A DNA stretch of 64,000 nt from Pseudohalocynthiibacter aestuariivivens (GTDB lineage: Bacteria > Pseudomonadota > Alphaproteobacteria > Rhodobacterales > Rhodobacteraceae), in the NCBI RefSeq assembly GCF_018457175.1, contig NZ_JAGFNU010000001.1:620001-684000 (forward strand), given 5' to 3'. A program made the position numbers and the translations under genes. A model generated the notes under the pieces. The model was not told where the DNA came from. It worked only from the letters and a program-made list of their open reading frames with translations, and did no database searches. Positions within the stretch are counted from its first letter, which is position 1; each line of letters begins with the position of its first letter. This document shows positions 27,441 to 36,130 of the stretch, one piece after another.

Positions 27441-28313
27441 TTACGACTGGTAAATTTCCATGAAACCCGGCCAGGCCTCAGGGTCAGCGACTGTCTTGTC
27501 GCGACAAAATGCGTTACAGAACCCAAAAGTCCGACCTGAAACCTCCATAAGATGCGTCGATGGTTTTCCGGAATAAGGGCAGGTTTCGTTTTCCGGCGTA
27601 CCAAGTGCGACGGAATGCGCTGCAACGGGTCTTGGGCCGGGCCAATCGCAAGTGGTGAAATCTCGTTTATAGAAAGGCTGATCCGGTCCGTCGACCAGAC
27701 CCATAGCGCGCCAACGGCGAAAAGCCGGGTCTGCCAGGTGGGCATCAACATAGGCTTGAGCGCTCTCGCTCACACGCAGACCATAACCCGCAACGCGCGC
27801 TGCCACTGGCGCGAAAAACACGTCTGCGGCTGAATAAGCGCCGCAAAGCCAGGGACCATCGACACCAAGTTCAGCGCGCGCAGTGTCCCATATCAATGCA
27901 ATGCGCTCTAAATCAGCCTCAACCTCTTCACTTGGCTCAAAGCTTGAATACGCAACCCGCAAATTCATTGGGCAAGCCTCTCGCAACGCCCCAAAACTCG
28001 AATGCATTTCCGCTGCCAGGCGCCGCGCAATGGCGCGGGCTTTCGGGTCTTTCGGCCAAATTCCGGCTTCGGGATGGCGACTTGCAAGCTCTTCAGCCAT
28101 CGCCAGTGTGTCTGTGACCACTGTACCATCCTGTAGTTTGATCGCGGGCACAGTGCGTGACGGTGCAAAGTCACGCAGCAGGTTAGGCAAGTCGTCTGAG
28201 TAAAGCCTTCCGATATGAAGGCGATAGGGTAGACTAAAATTTTCAAACAACAGCCACCCACGAAGTGACCAGCTGGAATATGCGCGATCACCGATAGCCA
28301 GATCGTAAGTCAT
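27441..28313 (-). CDS. Glutathione S-transferase with C-terminal TRASH-type metal-binding motif
   Basis: 290 residues. Residues 1-80 are a thioredoxin-fold GST N-domain (YSSWSLRGW near 11-20, SRTVPAIKL near 52-60), residues 90-205 a helical GST C-domain. An extra C-terminal segment carries Cys245, Cys266 and Cys270, spaced C-x20-C-x3-C with the surrounding CPYSGK and FGFCNAFCRDK, which fits the TRASH pattern (C-x19-22-C-x3-C) of metal-trafficking and metal-sensing proteins. The fusion suggests a metal-linked or thiol-linked role; substrate unknown. The gene is 51 bases upstream of comM on the same strand. Confidence 0.83.
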   Translation of the reverse strand: MTYDLAIGDRAYSSWSLRGWLLFENFSLPYRLHIGRLYSDDLPNLLRDFAPSRTVPAIKLQDGTVVTDTLAMAEELASRHPEAGIWPKDPKARAIARRLAAEMHSSFGALREACPMNLRVAYSSFEPSEEVEADLERIALIWDTARAELGVDGPWLCGAYSAADVFFAPVAARVAGYGLRVSESAQAYVDAHLADPAFRRWRAMGLVDGPDQPFYKRDFTTCDWPGPRPVAAHSVALGTPENETCPYSGKPSTHLMEVSGRTFGFCNAFCRDKTVADPEAWPGFMEIYQS

Positions 28314-28401
28314 GTCTGCAAACCCTGTGTTAAAATGTGTTGGAGCCAGAGGGTAGCGAATGATCGACCATCAATAAAACGAATATTTTTGCTAATACTC
28401 A

Positions 28402-28971
28402 TCAAGGATGATGATTGATGTGGCGCGCGTGCCATACACCGTTGTCGTGGGTGAGCGCTGTCACAGAAAAATTCTCGATCTTCTGCGCCAGTGTTTCATA
28501 GGCACTCAGCCCAAGCGCGCGCTGCACCTGGGTCAAAATGGTGCCCATATGCGCAACTGCTATGATATGTGCGGGAGCGTCATACGCGTCGACAAACGCG
28601 CTGACACGTGACGATAGTTCATTCCAGCTTTCGCCGTCCGGGGCTGCAAGATCGCCGGGCATTTCCCAGAACTGGCGGATCAACGAGTCCTCTTCGCTGT
28701 CGATCTCATCAAAATGACGCGCTTCCCAGCTGCCGAAATTGATTTCTCTTAAAGCACGCACATGGGGCAGACGGGCCCGCTGCCCCTGTATCGCGCTCGC
28801 TGTGTCCGATGCGCGACTGAGATCAGAAGAAACAACCGGCGCTTGGGCAGGTAAGAATTCATGCAATCGACGAAGCCTGTACACATCAGACAAATCCGCA
28901 GGAGCATCTGTCCAGCCAATCATATCTTTACGATGCGTCGGCCCATGTCGAACCCACCACCAGGTTGTCAT
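28402..28971 (-). CDS. Histidine phosphatase family protein, CobC-like (alpha-ribazole phosphatase)
   Basis: 189 residues of the phosphoglycerate-mutase-like superfamily. The phosphohistidine motif RHGPTH is near residue 8; Arg in SDLSRASDTA, Glu in REINFGSWEA and His in AVAHMGTIL complete the active-site set. Its ATG overlaps the cobU stop by 4 bases with AAAGG 6 bases upstream, so it probably removes the 5' phosphate of alpha-ribazole or of adenosylcobalamin phosphate. That name rests on the cobU neighbour; other phosphomonoesterase roles are possible. Confidence 0.75.
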   Translation of the reverse strand: MTTWWWVRHGPTHRKDMIGWTDAPADLSDVYRLRRLHEFLPAQAPVVSSDLSRASDTASAIQGQRARLPHVRALREINFGSWEARHFDEIDSEEDSLIRQFWEMPGDLAAPDGESWNELSSRVSAFVDAYDAPAHIIAVAHMGTILTQVQRALGLSAYETLAQKIENFSVTALTHDNGVWHARHINHHP

Positions 28972-29501
28972 AGCCAACCTTTCGGCAAATCGCCCTTCAG
29001 AACCATTGGCAAACCTGCCATCACTGTAACCACAAGGTCAGAAACCTCGGCAAGCCGTTGATTAAGCTGGCCTTGTGCGTTTCGAAACTGCCGCGAAAGC
29101 GCGTTTTCAGGCACAATGCCTGCACCTACCTCATTGCTGACAACAACAACTGGTGCTGCACAGTTGGTAAGTGCGGCCAAAAGATGGGCTTCTTTGGCAA
29201 CAAGGTCATGCTCTGCCAGCAGATGGTTTGTTAACCAAAGTGTCGCGCAATCAAAAAGCACAACCTCAGCAGCACCCGCACCAACCAATGCATCTGTTAC
29301 ATCAAATGGTGCTTCAACAGTGCGCCAGTCCGGGCCCCGCCTTTCTCTGTGATCAGCGATTTTCGCTTCCATTTCGGCGTCAAAACTTTTCGCTGTCGCA
29401 ATGTAAACCCTGGGCCGTTCGCTACGCGCAACCAACCTTTCTGCAAACGCGGATTTACCAGAAGCAGCACCTCCAACCACAAGGCTGAGCGAAGGGAGCA
29501 T
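28968..29501 (-). CDS. cobU: Adenosylcobinamide kinase / adenosylcobinamide-phosphate guanylyltransferase
   Basis: 177 residues. P-loop GGAASGKS at residues about 9-16, YIATAKSFDAEM with the conserved ATA, DHRERRGPDWRTVE containing the guanylylated His, and VSNEVGAGIVPENALSRQFRN are all CobU/CobP signatures. It phosphorylates adenosylcobinamide and attaches GMP, a late step of cobalamin nucleotide-loop assembly. ATG 29501 is supported by AAAGGA 7 bases upstream; an ATG at 29507 is too near the ribosome site. It is cotranscribed with the cobC-like phosphatase. No cobalamin riboswitch was found upstream. Confidence 0.92.
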   Translation of the reverse strand: MLPSLSLVVGGAASGKSAFAERLVARSERPRVYIATAKSFDAEMEAKIADHRERRGPDWRTVEAPFDVTDALVGAGAAEVVLFDCATLWLTNHLLAEHDLVAKEAHLLAALTNCAAPVVVVSNEVGAGIVPENALSRQFRNAQGQLNQRLAEVSDLVVTVMAGLPMVLKGDLPKGWL

Positions 29502-29550
29502 GAGCATTTCCTTTGTTATCAATTTGTCGCAACAACACCGAATGCTGATA

Positions 29551-29608
29551 GCGATAAAACAGTACATTATCGCCGGAAAGACCAGATGCAAACCTGACGC
29601 TGGCTTTC
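29551..29608. other. Two adjacent hairpins between cobU and coaBC
   Basis: GCGATAA (29551-29557) pairs with TTATCGC (29567-29573), followed at once by GAAAGACCAG (29576-29585) pairing with CTGGCTTTC (ending 29608). They lie in the shared 283-base region between divergent cobU and coaBC, about 50 bases upstream of cobU. They could be a leader structure or an sRNA; they lack the conserved boxes of a cobalamin riboswitch. Confidence 0.4.
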
Positions 29609-29626
29609 GTCGCATTTCAAATCACC

Positions 29627-29707
29627 GCTTTCTTTATCCCTTAAATATCCCCGCGCGGAGCGCAAAATCGCACGAAGTGCCAGAAAAAATGGCGCGGTAC
29701 GCGCCTC
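29627..29707. repeat. Intergenic repeat unit, copy 1
   Basis: About 81 bases that begin GCTTTCTTTATCCCTTAAAT and end in the small palindrome GGCGCGGTACGCGCC. Nearly the same unit occurs twice, in opposite orientations, at 37159-37340. Shared blocks include the opening about 23 bases, CGCACGAAGTGCCAG and the GC-rich end. It lies between the cobU leader and coaBC. Confidence 0.85.
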
Positions 29708-29784
29708 GATCTAAAACTTTGTTTGCTTGTCACTCTGGTCCCGGGGCCGTAAACCTTTGTTGTAAAGAACAGAAAGGCCTGGTC

Positions 29785-30981
29785 ATGCTTGCTGGAAAAC
29801 GCATTCTTCTGATCATCGGCGGTGGGATCGCGGCGTTTAAGTCGCTTGATCTGATCCGTCGGTTGCGTGAACGCGGCGCAACTGTGACCCCGGTGCTGAC
29901 GCGCGCCGCTGAAGAATTTGTAACGCCACTGTCGACATCTGCACTGGCCGCTGAAAAAGTTTACCGCGATCTGTTTGATCTGACGGATGAGGCCGAAATG
30001 GGCCATATAGAGCTTTCTCGTTCTGCGGATTTCGTTGTTGTTGCTCCGGCAACCGCGGATTTGATGGCAAAGATGGCGGGTGGTCTGGCGAATGACCTTG
30101 CATCGACACTTTTGATGGCCACGGACAAACGCGTACTTGTTGCTCCGGCGATGAATGTGCGTATGTGGCAGCACCCGGCGAACCGGCGCAACATTGCGAC
30201 CCTGAAAGGTGACGGCATCCTTTTTGTCGGTCCGAACGAGGGTGATATGGCATGCGGCGAATATGGCCCCGGTCGCATGGCCGAACCATTGGAAATCGTG
30301 GCAGCGGTCGAAGCTGCGCTTGTCTCAGGTCCACTCAAAGGCAAACACATCATCGTAACCTCTGGCCCGACACATGAACCGATTGATCCGGTCCGATATA
30401 TAGCCAACCGGTCGTCTGGTGCGCAGGGCACTGCGATTGCCCGTGCGCTTGCGGCTTTGGGGGCGGAGGTTACGTTCATAACCGGACCCGCGGAGGTTGA
30501 TCCGCCTGTGGGTATGGCCGTCAGACGTGTGAATACCGCTAATGAGATGCTTGCGGCTGTTACGTCGGCTTTGCCGGCTGATGCCGCAGTTTTTGCCGCT
30601 GCCGTTGCTGATTGGCGTGTGGCTTCTGCTTCGGACTCCAAGATCAAGAAAGACGGCAGTGGTGCACTCCCAGTATTAGAATTCGCCGAAAATCCGGATA
30701 TTCTGGCCACGGTTTCTAAGATGAAAAAAGATCGTCCAAACCTGGTTGTTGGTTTTGCCGCCGAAACCGACGATGTGATCGCGCATGCAACTGCCAAGCT
30801 TGAGCGAAAGGGGTGTGACTGGATCGTCGCAAATGATGTGTCACCGGAAACCGGTATCATGGGGGGCGCAGAAAATGCCGTTACCGTGATCAGCGCGGAT
30901 GGGGCAGACAACTGGCCGCGCATGACAAAAGCCGCCGTTTCCGAACGCCTTGCCGCTAAAATTGCCGAGGCGCTTTCATGA
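29785..30981 (+). CDS. coaBC: Bifunctional phosphopantothenoylcysteine decarboxylase / phosphopantothenate--cysteine ligase
   Basis: 398 residues. The N-terminal flavoprotein decarboxylase (CoaC) has [20 protein letters not shown], the active-site region [17 protein letters not shown] and the PAMNVRMW motif near residue 120. The C-terminal ligase (CoaB) starts near [22 protein letters not shown] at about 188 and carries AAVADWRV near 270. It performs two consecutive steps of coenzyme A synthesis; panB and panC, which supply pantothenate, lie 8 kb away. ATG 29785 has AAAGG upstream and gives the usual length. Stop and dut start overlap by 4 bases. Confidence 0.95.
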   Translation: MLAGKRILLIIGGGIAAFKSLDLIRRLRERGATVTPVLTRAAEEFVTPLSTSALAAEKVYRDLFDLTDEAEMGHIELSRSADFVVVAPATADLMAKMAGGLANDLASTLLMATDKRVLVAPAMNVRMWQHPANRRNIATLKGDGILFVGPNEGDMACGEYGPGRMAEPLEIVAAVEAALVSGPLKGKHIIVTSGPTHEPIDPVRYIANRSSGAQGTAIARALAALGAEVTFITGPAEVDPPVGMAVRRVNTANEMLAAVTSALPADAAVFAAAVADWRVASASDSKIKKDGSGALPVLEFAENPDILATVSKMKKDRPNLVVGFAAETDDVIAHATAKLERKGCDWIVANDVSPETGIMGGAENAVTVISADGADNWPRMTKAAVSERLAAKIAEALS

Positions 30982-31445
30982 TTCCGCTCATCCGGTTGAC
31001 CCGCACAGACGACGCTGATCACGCCATTGCGCTTCCCTCTTACGAGACTGCGGGTGCTGCGGGCGCGGATCTGAGAGCAAACCTTGCACCGGATCAGCGT
31101 GAAACGGGAATTCATCTTGCACCCGGCGCACGTGCACTTGTTCAGACAGGCCTGCGGCTCGAAATTCCGCCGGGGTTCGAAGTGCAGATCAGGCCGCGAT
31201 CTGGACTTGCGCTGAAACACGGTATTACGCTTCCAAATGCACCTGGGACAATCGACAGCGACTATCGCGGCCCACTAGGGGTGATCGTGCTGAACGCCGG
31301 GCAGGAGACGTTTCACATCGCGCATGGAGATCGCATTGCACAGATGATTGTGGCACCTGTGATTCAGGCTGGCTTTCAACTGGCTGAAAGCCTTTCTGAT
31401 ACGGCGCGTGGTCAGGGCGGATTTGGGTCGACCGGGCGGGGCTGA
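30978..31445 (+). CDS. dut: dUTP diphosphatase
   Basis: 155-residue trimeric dUTPase that hydrolyses dUTP to dUMP. The five motifs are visible: [43 protein letters not shown] with the catalytic Asp, [12 protein letters not shown] and the flexible C-terminal GGFGSTGRG. It is translationally coupled to coaBC (ATGA), a pairing that is common in Proteobacteria, and its stop overlaps the next gene by one base. Confidence 0.96.
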   Translation: MIPLIRLTRTDDADHAIALPSYETAGAAGADLRANLAPDQRETGIHLAPGARALVQTGLRLEIPPGFEVQIRPRSGLALKHGITLPNAPGTIDSDYRGPLGVIVLNAGQETFHIAHGDRIAQMIVAPVIQAGFQLAESLSDTARGQGGFGSTGRG

Positions 31446-32500
31446 TGGCGTTTTTTCTTTTTCTTTCCTGTGTGCTCTGGGGCATCGGGCACCTGATGCG
31501 GGCCCCTTATCGGATGCGCTGGGCGATGATCGGCGTTCTCTATCTTGCTGTATTACTTGCGCATTTCACGCTTCCTGACGAAAATCCGTTACGGCAGAGC
31601 ATTGGTGGCACCGCCGGTGGCTGGCTTGTACTGGGCGGCGCTATCGCCCTGATTTACGGATATTCCCGTCTTTTGAAGCGGCTGAAAGCGAAGCCTACAC
31701 CAGCAGAAAAGCCTTCAAATGGTTTGTTTACAGAGACTGAACTAGATCGATACGCACGCCATATTGTCTTGCGTGAACTTGGCGGACCGGGGCAGAAAAA
31801 GTTGAAAGAGGCGCGTGTTCTGGTGATCGGGGCAGGCGGGCTCGGCTCACCCGCATTGCTGTATCTCGCGGCAGCGGGTGTAGGGACCATAGGTGTTGTC
31901 GATGACGACATCGTCGACAATTCCAACCTGCAAAGGCAGGTCATCCATCGGGACGCGGATATTGGCATCCCAAAGGTTTTTTCCGCTGAACGCGCAATGC
32001 TTGCGCAAAACCCCAATGTTGTCGTGAAGCCGTACAATCGCCGCTTAAATGAAACTGACGCTGCTGAACTGATTGCTGACTATGACATCGTGCTTGATGG
32101 CACTGATAATTTTGATACCCGCTATCTTGTAAACCGGGCATGTGTTGCGGCGGCGAAACCTCTTGTCTCCGGGGCCCTGACTCAATGGGAGGGCCAGATC
32201 AGCACGTTTGATCCGGCCAAGGCCACGCCCTGCTATCAGTGCATTTTCCCTGAAGCTCCAGCGCCAGAGCTTGCGCCGTCCTGTTCGGAAGCCGGTGTGC
32301 TTGGTCCGCTGCCGGGCGTCGTTGGGTCCATGATGGCAGTTGAGGCGATCAAGGTGATCACGGGTGCAGGAACGCCGCTTCACAATGCAATGCTGATTTA
32401 TGATGCCCTTTACGGGGAATCGCGCCGGATCGGGTTGAAACCACGTTCAGATTGCCCTGTTTGCTACTCTGGTGCTCACGAAAAAGATAAGACTGCCTAG
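31445..32500 (+). CDS. ThiF/MoeB family adenylyltransferase with N-terminal membrane segments
   Basis: 351 residues. Residues 1-75 hold two to three hydrophobic helices, then a basic linker (RLLKRLKAKPTP). From residue 95 a complete MoeB/ThiF E1-like domain follows: GAGGLGS at 129-135, DDDIVDNSNLQRQ near 153-165, a likely catalytic Cys280 in CSEAGVLGPLPG, and zinc ligands Cys263, Cys266, Cys337 and Cys340. Such enzymes adenylate the C-terminal glycine of small sulfur carriers for molybdopterin or thiamine synthesis. The membrane anchor is unusual. One-base overlap with dut shows cotranscription. Confidence 0.85.
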   Translation: MAFFLFLSCVLWGIGHLMRAPYRMRWAMIGVLYLAVLLAHFTLPDENPLRQSIGGTAGGWLVLGGAIALIYGYSRLLKRLKAKPTPAEKPSNGLFTETELDRYARHIVLRELGGPGQKKLKEARVLVIGAGGLGSPALLYLAAAGVGTIGVVDDDIVDNSNLQRQVIHRDADIGIPKVFSAERAMLAQNPNVVVKPYNRRLNETDAAELIADYDIVLDGTDNFDTRYLVNRACVAAAKPLVSGALTQWEGQISTFDPAKATPCYQCIFPEAPAPELAPSCSEAGVLGPLPGVVGSMMAVEAIKVITGAGTPLHNAMLIYDALYGESRRIGLKPRSDCPVCYSGAHEKDKTA

Positions 32501-32567
32501 AATTAGATTTCGGGTCTGGAACTCTCCTCGCTCGCGCCATAGCTTGCTGTCAAAGGAGATACGCGCC

Positions 32568-34592
32568 ATGACAAACCCGCTGCTATCGCAATGGAATACA
32601 CCGTTTGAAATTGCCCCGTTTGACAAGATTTCGGACGACGATTTCATGCCTGCCTTTGAAGCCGCGCTTGCCAAAGACCGCGCGAACGTTGATGCGATAG
32701 CGAAAAATCCAGAGCCAGCCAGTTTTGCCAATACAATTGAGGCGCTGGAGCTTTCCAGCGAGGCCTTGCATAAGGTTTTGTCTGTCTTCTATACGCTCGC
32801 TGGTTCAGACAGCAATCCGGAACGCGAGGCACTGCAACGCGCATTCGCACCTAAACTGGCCGCTTATTCTTCTGAAGTGTTCATGAATGCGGTGTTGTTT
32901 GAACGTATTGAAACTCTTTGGAAAAGTCGCGATTCACTGTGTTTGAACAGCGAGCAAGACCGCGTATTGATGCTAACAAGACGCAGTTTTGTAAGGGCAG
33001 GGGCCAACCTGCAAGGGTGCGATCGTGAACGCTTGAAAGAGGTAACAAACAGGCTCGCCGTGCTTGGAACCGAGTTCACGCAGAACCTGCTGGCTGACGA
33101 ACGAGATTGGTTCATGGAATTGGGAGCTGACGATCTTGAGGGTTTGCCGCAATTTGTACTCGACACCGCAAAGTCAGCAGCCGAGGAAAAGGGTGTTTCC
33201 GGGCATGTGGTGACCCTGTCTCGCTCGCTCATCGTGCCATTCCTTCAGTTCTCCAGCCGCCGCGATCTGCGCGAAAAAGCGTACCGCGCGTGGGCGGCAC
33301 GCGGCGCAAATAACGGTGCAACAGACAACCGGGCTATCGCCGCAGAAACGTTGGCGCTACGTCAGGAACGCGCAGAATTGCTGGGCTACAAAAGTTTTGC
33401 TGATTTCAAGCTTGAAACCGAAATGGCGAAAACGCCCGCAGCCGTGCGTGATTTGCTGATGCAGGTTTGGTCGCCCGCCAAGGCACAAGCCGATAAAGAT
33501 GCAGGGGTTCTGACGCATATGATGCAGGACGACGGTGTGAATGGTGTGCTGGAACCCTGGGACTGGCGCTACTACTCGGAAATGCGCCGCAAGGCAGAAC
33601 ATGATCTCGATGAGGCGGAACTTAAACCGTATCTTCAGCTCGATAAAATGATAGAGGCTGCATTTGACTGCTCCACTCGGCTTTTTGGTTTGAAGTTCAA
33701 ACCGCTTGATGTTGCGCTTTATCATAGTGATGCGCGAGCATGGGATGTCACGCGTAGCGGCAAGCATATTGCTGTATTCATTGGAGACTATTTTGCGCGC
33801 GGCTCAAAGCGTTCGGGTGCCTGGTGTTCTGCAATGCGATCTCAAAAGAAGCTTGGCGGTGAAAAGCAGCCCATCGTCATAAACGTCTGCAACTTTGCCA
33901 AACCTTCTGCGGGCAGACCCGCATTGTTGTCCTATGACGACGCAAGGACGTTGTTTCACGAATTTGGGCACGCTCTGCATCAAATGTTGTCGGACGTAAC
34001 CTACGAATCCATTTCCGGCACCTCTGTTGCACGGGACTTCGTTGAACTGCCAAGCCAGCTTTATGAACACTGGCTGGAAGTTCCAGAGGTGTTAGCAAAG
34101 TATGCAGTACATGCCGAGACAGGTGAACCAATGCCAAAGGCGTTGTTAGACAGTCTTCTGGAGGCACAGACTTATGATATGGGCTTTTCGACGGTTGAGT
34201 ATGTCGCATCTGCCCTTGTTGATTTGGCTTTTCACGAAGGCGCTGCTCCATCCGATCCGATTGCGAAACAGTCCGAGATTTTGGAAGAAATAGGTATGCC
34301 GCATGCGATTGAAATGCGCCACCGGACACCTCAGTTTGCCCATGTCTTTTCAGGCGACGGCTATTCCAGTGCTTATTACAGCTACATGTGGTCAGAAGTA
34401 ATGGATGCCGACGCCTTTGAGGCCTTTGAGGAAGCGGACGGTGCGTTTGACCCGGAGATGGCGGAAAAACTTGAAAAGCATATCTTGTCGGCGGGTGGCT
34501 CTGAAGAACCCGATACCCTCTATACAGCATTTCGCGGGCGGATGCCGGGGGTTGAGGCATTGCTGAAAGGGCGCGGGTTGATTCAGGCATGA
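32568..34592 (+). CDS. M3 family zinc oligopeptidase (peptidyl-dipeptidase Dcp / oligopeptidase A type)
   Basis: 674 residues. The zinc motif HEFGHALHQ is near residue 465, with the third ligand Glu downstream; surrounding sequence (ARTLFHEFGHALHQMLSD, DFVELPSQLYEHW) is typical of family M3A. These cytoplasmic metallopeptidases degrade short peptides. AAAGGAG lies 9 bases before ATG 32568, where homology also begins. It follows the ThiF gene by 67 bases and converges on the CDF transporter gene. Confidence 0.93.
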   Translation: MTNPLLSQWNTPFEIAPFDKISDDDFMPAFEAALAKDRANVDAIAKNPEPASFANTIEALELSSEALHKVLSVFYTLAGSDSNPEREALQRAFAPKLAAYSSEVFMNAVLFERIETLWKSRDSLCLNSEQDRVLMLTRRSFVRAGANLQGCDRERLKEVTNRLAVLGTEFTQNLLADERDWFMELGADDLEGLPQFVLDTAKSAAEEKGVSGHVVTLSRSLIVPFLQFSSRRDLREKAYRAWAARGANNGATDNRAIAAETLALRQERAELLGYKSFADFKLETEMAKTPAAVRDLLMQVWSPAKAQADKDAGVLTHMMQDDGVNGVLEPWDWRYYSEMRRKAEHDLDEAELKPYLQLDKMIEAAFDCSTRLFGLKFKPLDVALYHSDARAWDVTRSGKHIAVFIGDYFARGSKRSGAWCSAMRSQKKLGGEKQPIVINVCNFAKPSAGRPALLSYDDARTLFHEFGHALHQMLSDVTYESISGTSVARDFVELPSQLYEHWLEVPEVLAKYAVHAETGEPMPKALLDSLLEAQTYDMGFSTVEYVASALVDLAFHEGAAPSDPIAKQSEILEEIGMPHAIEMRHRTPQFAHVFSGDGYSSAYYSYMWSEVMDADAFEAFEEADGAFDPEMAEKLEKHILSAGGSEEPDTLYTAFRGRMPGVEALLKGRGLIQA

Positions 34593-34614
34593 TCTAAACA
34601 GGACGTTGTTTAGA
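34593..34614. terminator. Shared hairpin between convergent M3 peptidase and CDF genes
   Basis: TCTAAACA (34593-34600) pairs with TGTTTAGA (34607-34614) around a 6-base loop. The left arm starts right after the peptidase stop and the right arm contains the stop of the CDF gene. T runs are short, so efficiency is uncertain. Confidence 0.5.
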
Positions 34615-35500
34615 CAGGGTCCTTATGGATAATCAGATCAACCTCTGGATAACGGCTGATTATATCGCGTTTCAATGCGGCACCAATAGCGTGGGCGTCC
34701 TTCAAAGACAGATCACCGTCAAGTTCCAGATGCAGGTTAATATAAACCTTTGATCCAGCTGTACGTGATTTCAGATCATGATAGCCAAGAACACCTGGCC
34801 AATTGGTAATGATTGCTTCTATCGCTGCAATGAGTTCGAGATCTGCATTTCTGTCCATCAATGCATCCCAGGCTTTCTTGCCTATTCGTGTGCCGCCAAA
34901 AAAGAGCAAACCAGCAGCGCCAAGCGCCACAAAACTATCAAGCGAAGCAAAGCCATATCGGGAAGAAACCCAAAGCGACACCAGCGCACCGATACTGGGA
35001 ATTAAATCCGCCAGATAATGAACTGAGTCCGCCTGAACCACTGCATTTGACGTCCGCCTCACGACGTGACGCTGCCAAAGCAACAGCAAAACCGTGAGGC
35101 TGATCGAAATAATCATGACCACCATTCCGCGGCCTTCGGCATTCAGTTGAACAGGGGACTCTGATGTTAGCCTGCTTATGGCGGCCCAACAGATTGCACC
35201 GGCGGAAATCAGAATAAAGACCGCCTGACCGAGCGCGACAAGGTCTTCAGCCGAGGTGTGGCCAAAGGCATGATCCTCGTCAGGGGGCCGCGCCGCATAA
35301 ATGATCGCCGTAAGGCCTGCCAGTGACACGATGAGATCAAGTGCGCTATCCGCCGCCGAGGCTGCGATCGACAATGCCCCTGTTTCCCGAAGCGCCCATA
35401 CTTTCAGGAAAACCAGAACCAACGCGACGCTGACGGAGAGCGCACCAGCGCTAAGGCTAAGTTTCAGTCGTTGTTTATGCGGGTCAATCGCGTTCTTCAT
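34610..35500 (-). CDS. Cation diffusion facilitator family transporter
   Basis: 296 residues, six hydrophobic helices and a cytoplasmic C-terminal domain. Helix 2 carries SAADSALDLIVSLAGL with the conserved metal-site Asp, and helix 5 has QADSVHYLADLIPSIGAL with the matching HxxxD. This is the Zn/Fe/Mn-type CDF arrangement (FieF-like): proton-driven efflux of divalent cations. Helix 1-2 reads D-x3-D and helix 5 H-x3-D as in FieF. ATG 35500 overlaps the end of the SH3 gene by 17 bases. Confidence 0.88.
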   Translation of the reverse strand: MKNAIDPHKQRLKLSLSAGALSVSVALVLVFLKVWALRETGALSIAASAADSALDLIVSLAGLTAIIYAARPPDEDHAFGHTSAEDLVALGQAVFILISAGAICWAAISRLTSESPVQLNAEGRGMVVMIISISLTVLLLLWQRHVVRRTSNAVVQADSVHYLADLIPSIGALVSLWVSSRYGFASLDSFVALGAAGLLFFGGTRIGKKAWDALMDRNADLELIAAIEAIITNWPGVLGYHDLKSRTAGSKVYINLHLELDGDLSLKDAHAIGAALKRDIISRYPEVDLIIHKDPV

Positions 35501-36002
35501 TGGTACCGACACCCCAAAGGGTGGATTTTTGCGCCCACCCGCGATACCCGTCTGCGGTGATCCGACACCAATTGATGTTACATTCACCGAGTCTCGCGAT
35601 CACGCCGAGCTCAAGCCGTGCTGTTACCGGGGCGTTTTCAGCAGGGGTGGTTCGCAAAGCGAGCATGTCTTCTTCAATAATTACGGTGCGAGCCCCGGAT
35701 AGCAATGAGTAATGAATCCACCCGCCAGCACCATCACGGTCCTGCACGCGGCGCCAATTCCCGTATTCAGCAGTAATTTTTAAGGGCATTTGCGGATGTC
35801 GGAAGATCCAGTCAATCCGGTGTGTCAGCCCGGGGCCGCGCCTTACATTCCCCTCTGCCGCTTTCATCGAAACAAACCGCGGTATTGGCAAGTTGGTCAC
35901 CGGCCCTCGCGCGACTGCCTGCGACGAATCCTGACTATTGGCATGGGTTTGGCTTGCCCAAAATGCGCAAACTGCCAGAACAATAATGAGAATGCGGGTC
36001 AT
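35484..36002 (-). CDS. Secreted SH3-domain protein
   Basis: 172 residues with a signal peptide (MTRILIIVLAVCAFWASQTHA) and two bacterial SH3-like modules: AAEGNVRRGPGLTHRIDWIF near residues 48-67 with WRRVQDRDGAGGWIHYSLL, and ALRTTPAENAPVTARLELG with WCRITADGYRGWAQKSTLWG. Such proteins bind cell wall or other periplasmic ligands; function unknown. It is divergent from the 2-hydroxyacid dehydrogenase gene, with 128 bases between starts, and precedes the CDF gene. Confidence 0.83.
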   Translation of the reverse strand: MTRILIIVLAVCAFWASQTHANSQDSSQAVARGPVTNLPIPRFVSMKAAEGNVRRGPGLTHRIDWIFRHPQMPLKITAEYGNWRRVQDRDGAGGWIHYSLLSGARTVIIEEDMLALRTTPAENAPVTARLELGVIARLGECNINWCRITADGYRGWAQKSTLWGVGTNEERD

Positions 36003-36130
36003 GCTGGTCTCGCCCGAAATAGCCTGTTACCATTTTTTGCCGTCCTGCGGCGTCCGGGTTCTTGTGTCCCGCGTTTCTATCAGTCACTTTGCCATTAAGA
36101 AGAGTTGTTGGAAAGTAGAGGGAGAGCAAA

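Noticed and set aside
29502-29784. Cobalamin riboswitch before cobU
   Set aside because: The region has hairpins but lacks the conserved B12-box and GCCACTG-type elements on the minus strand.
29961-31220. Long open frame antisense to coaBC and dut
   Set aside because: Low-complexity Ser/Ala/Arg sequence of the kind produced opposite real genes; coaBC and dut are unambiguous.
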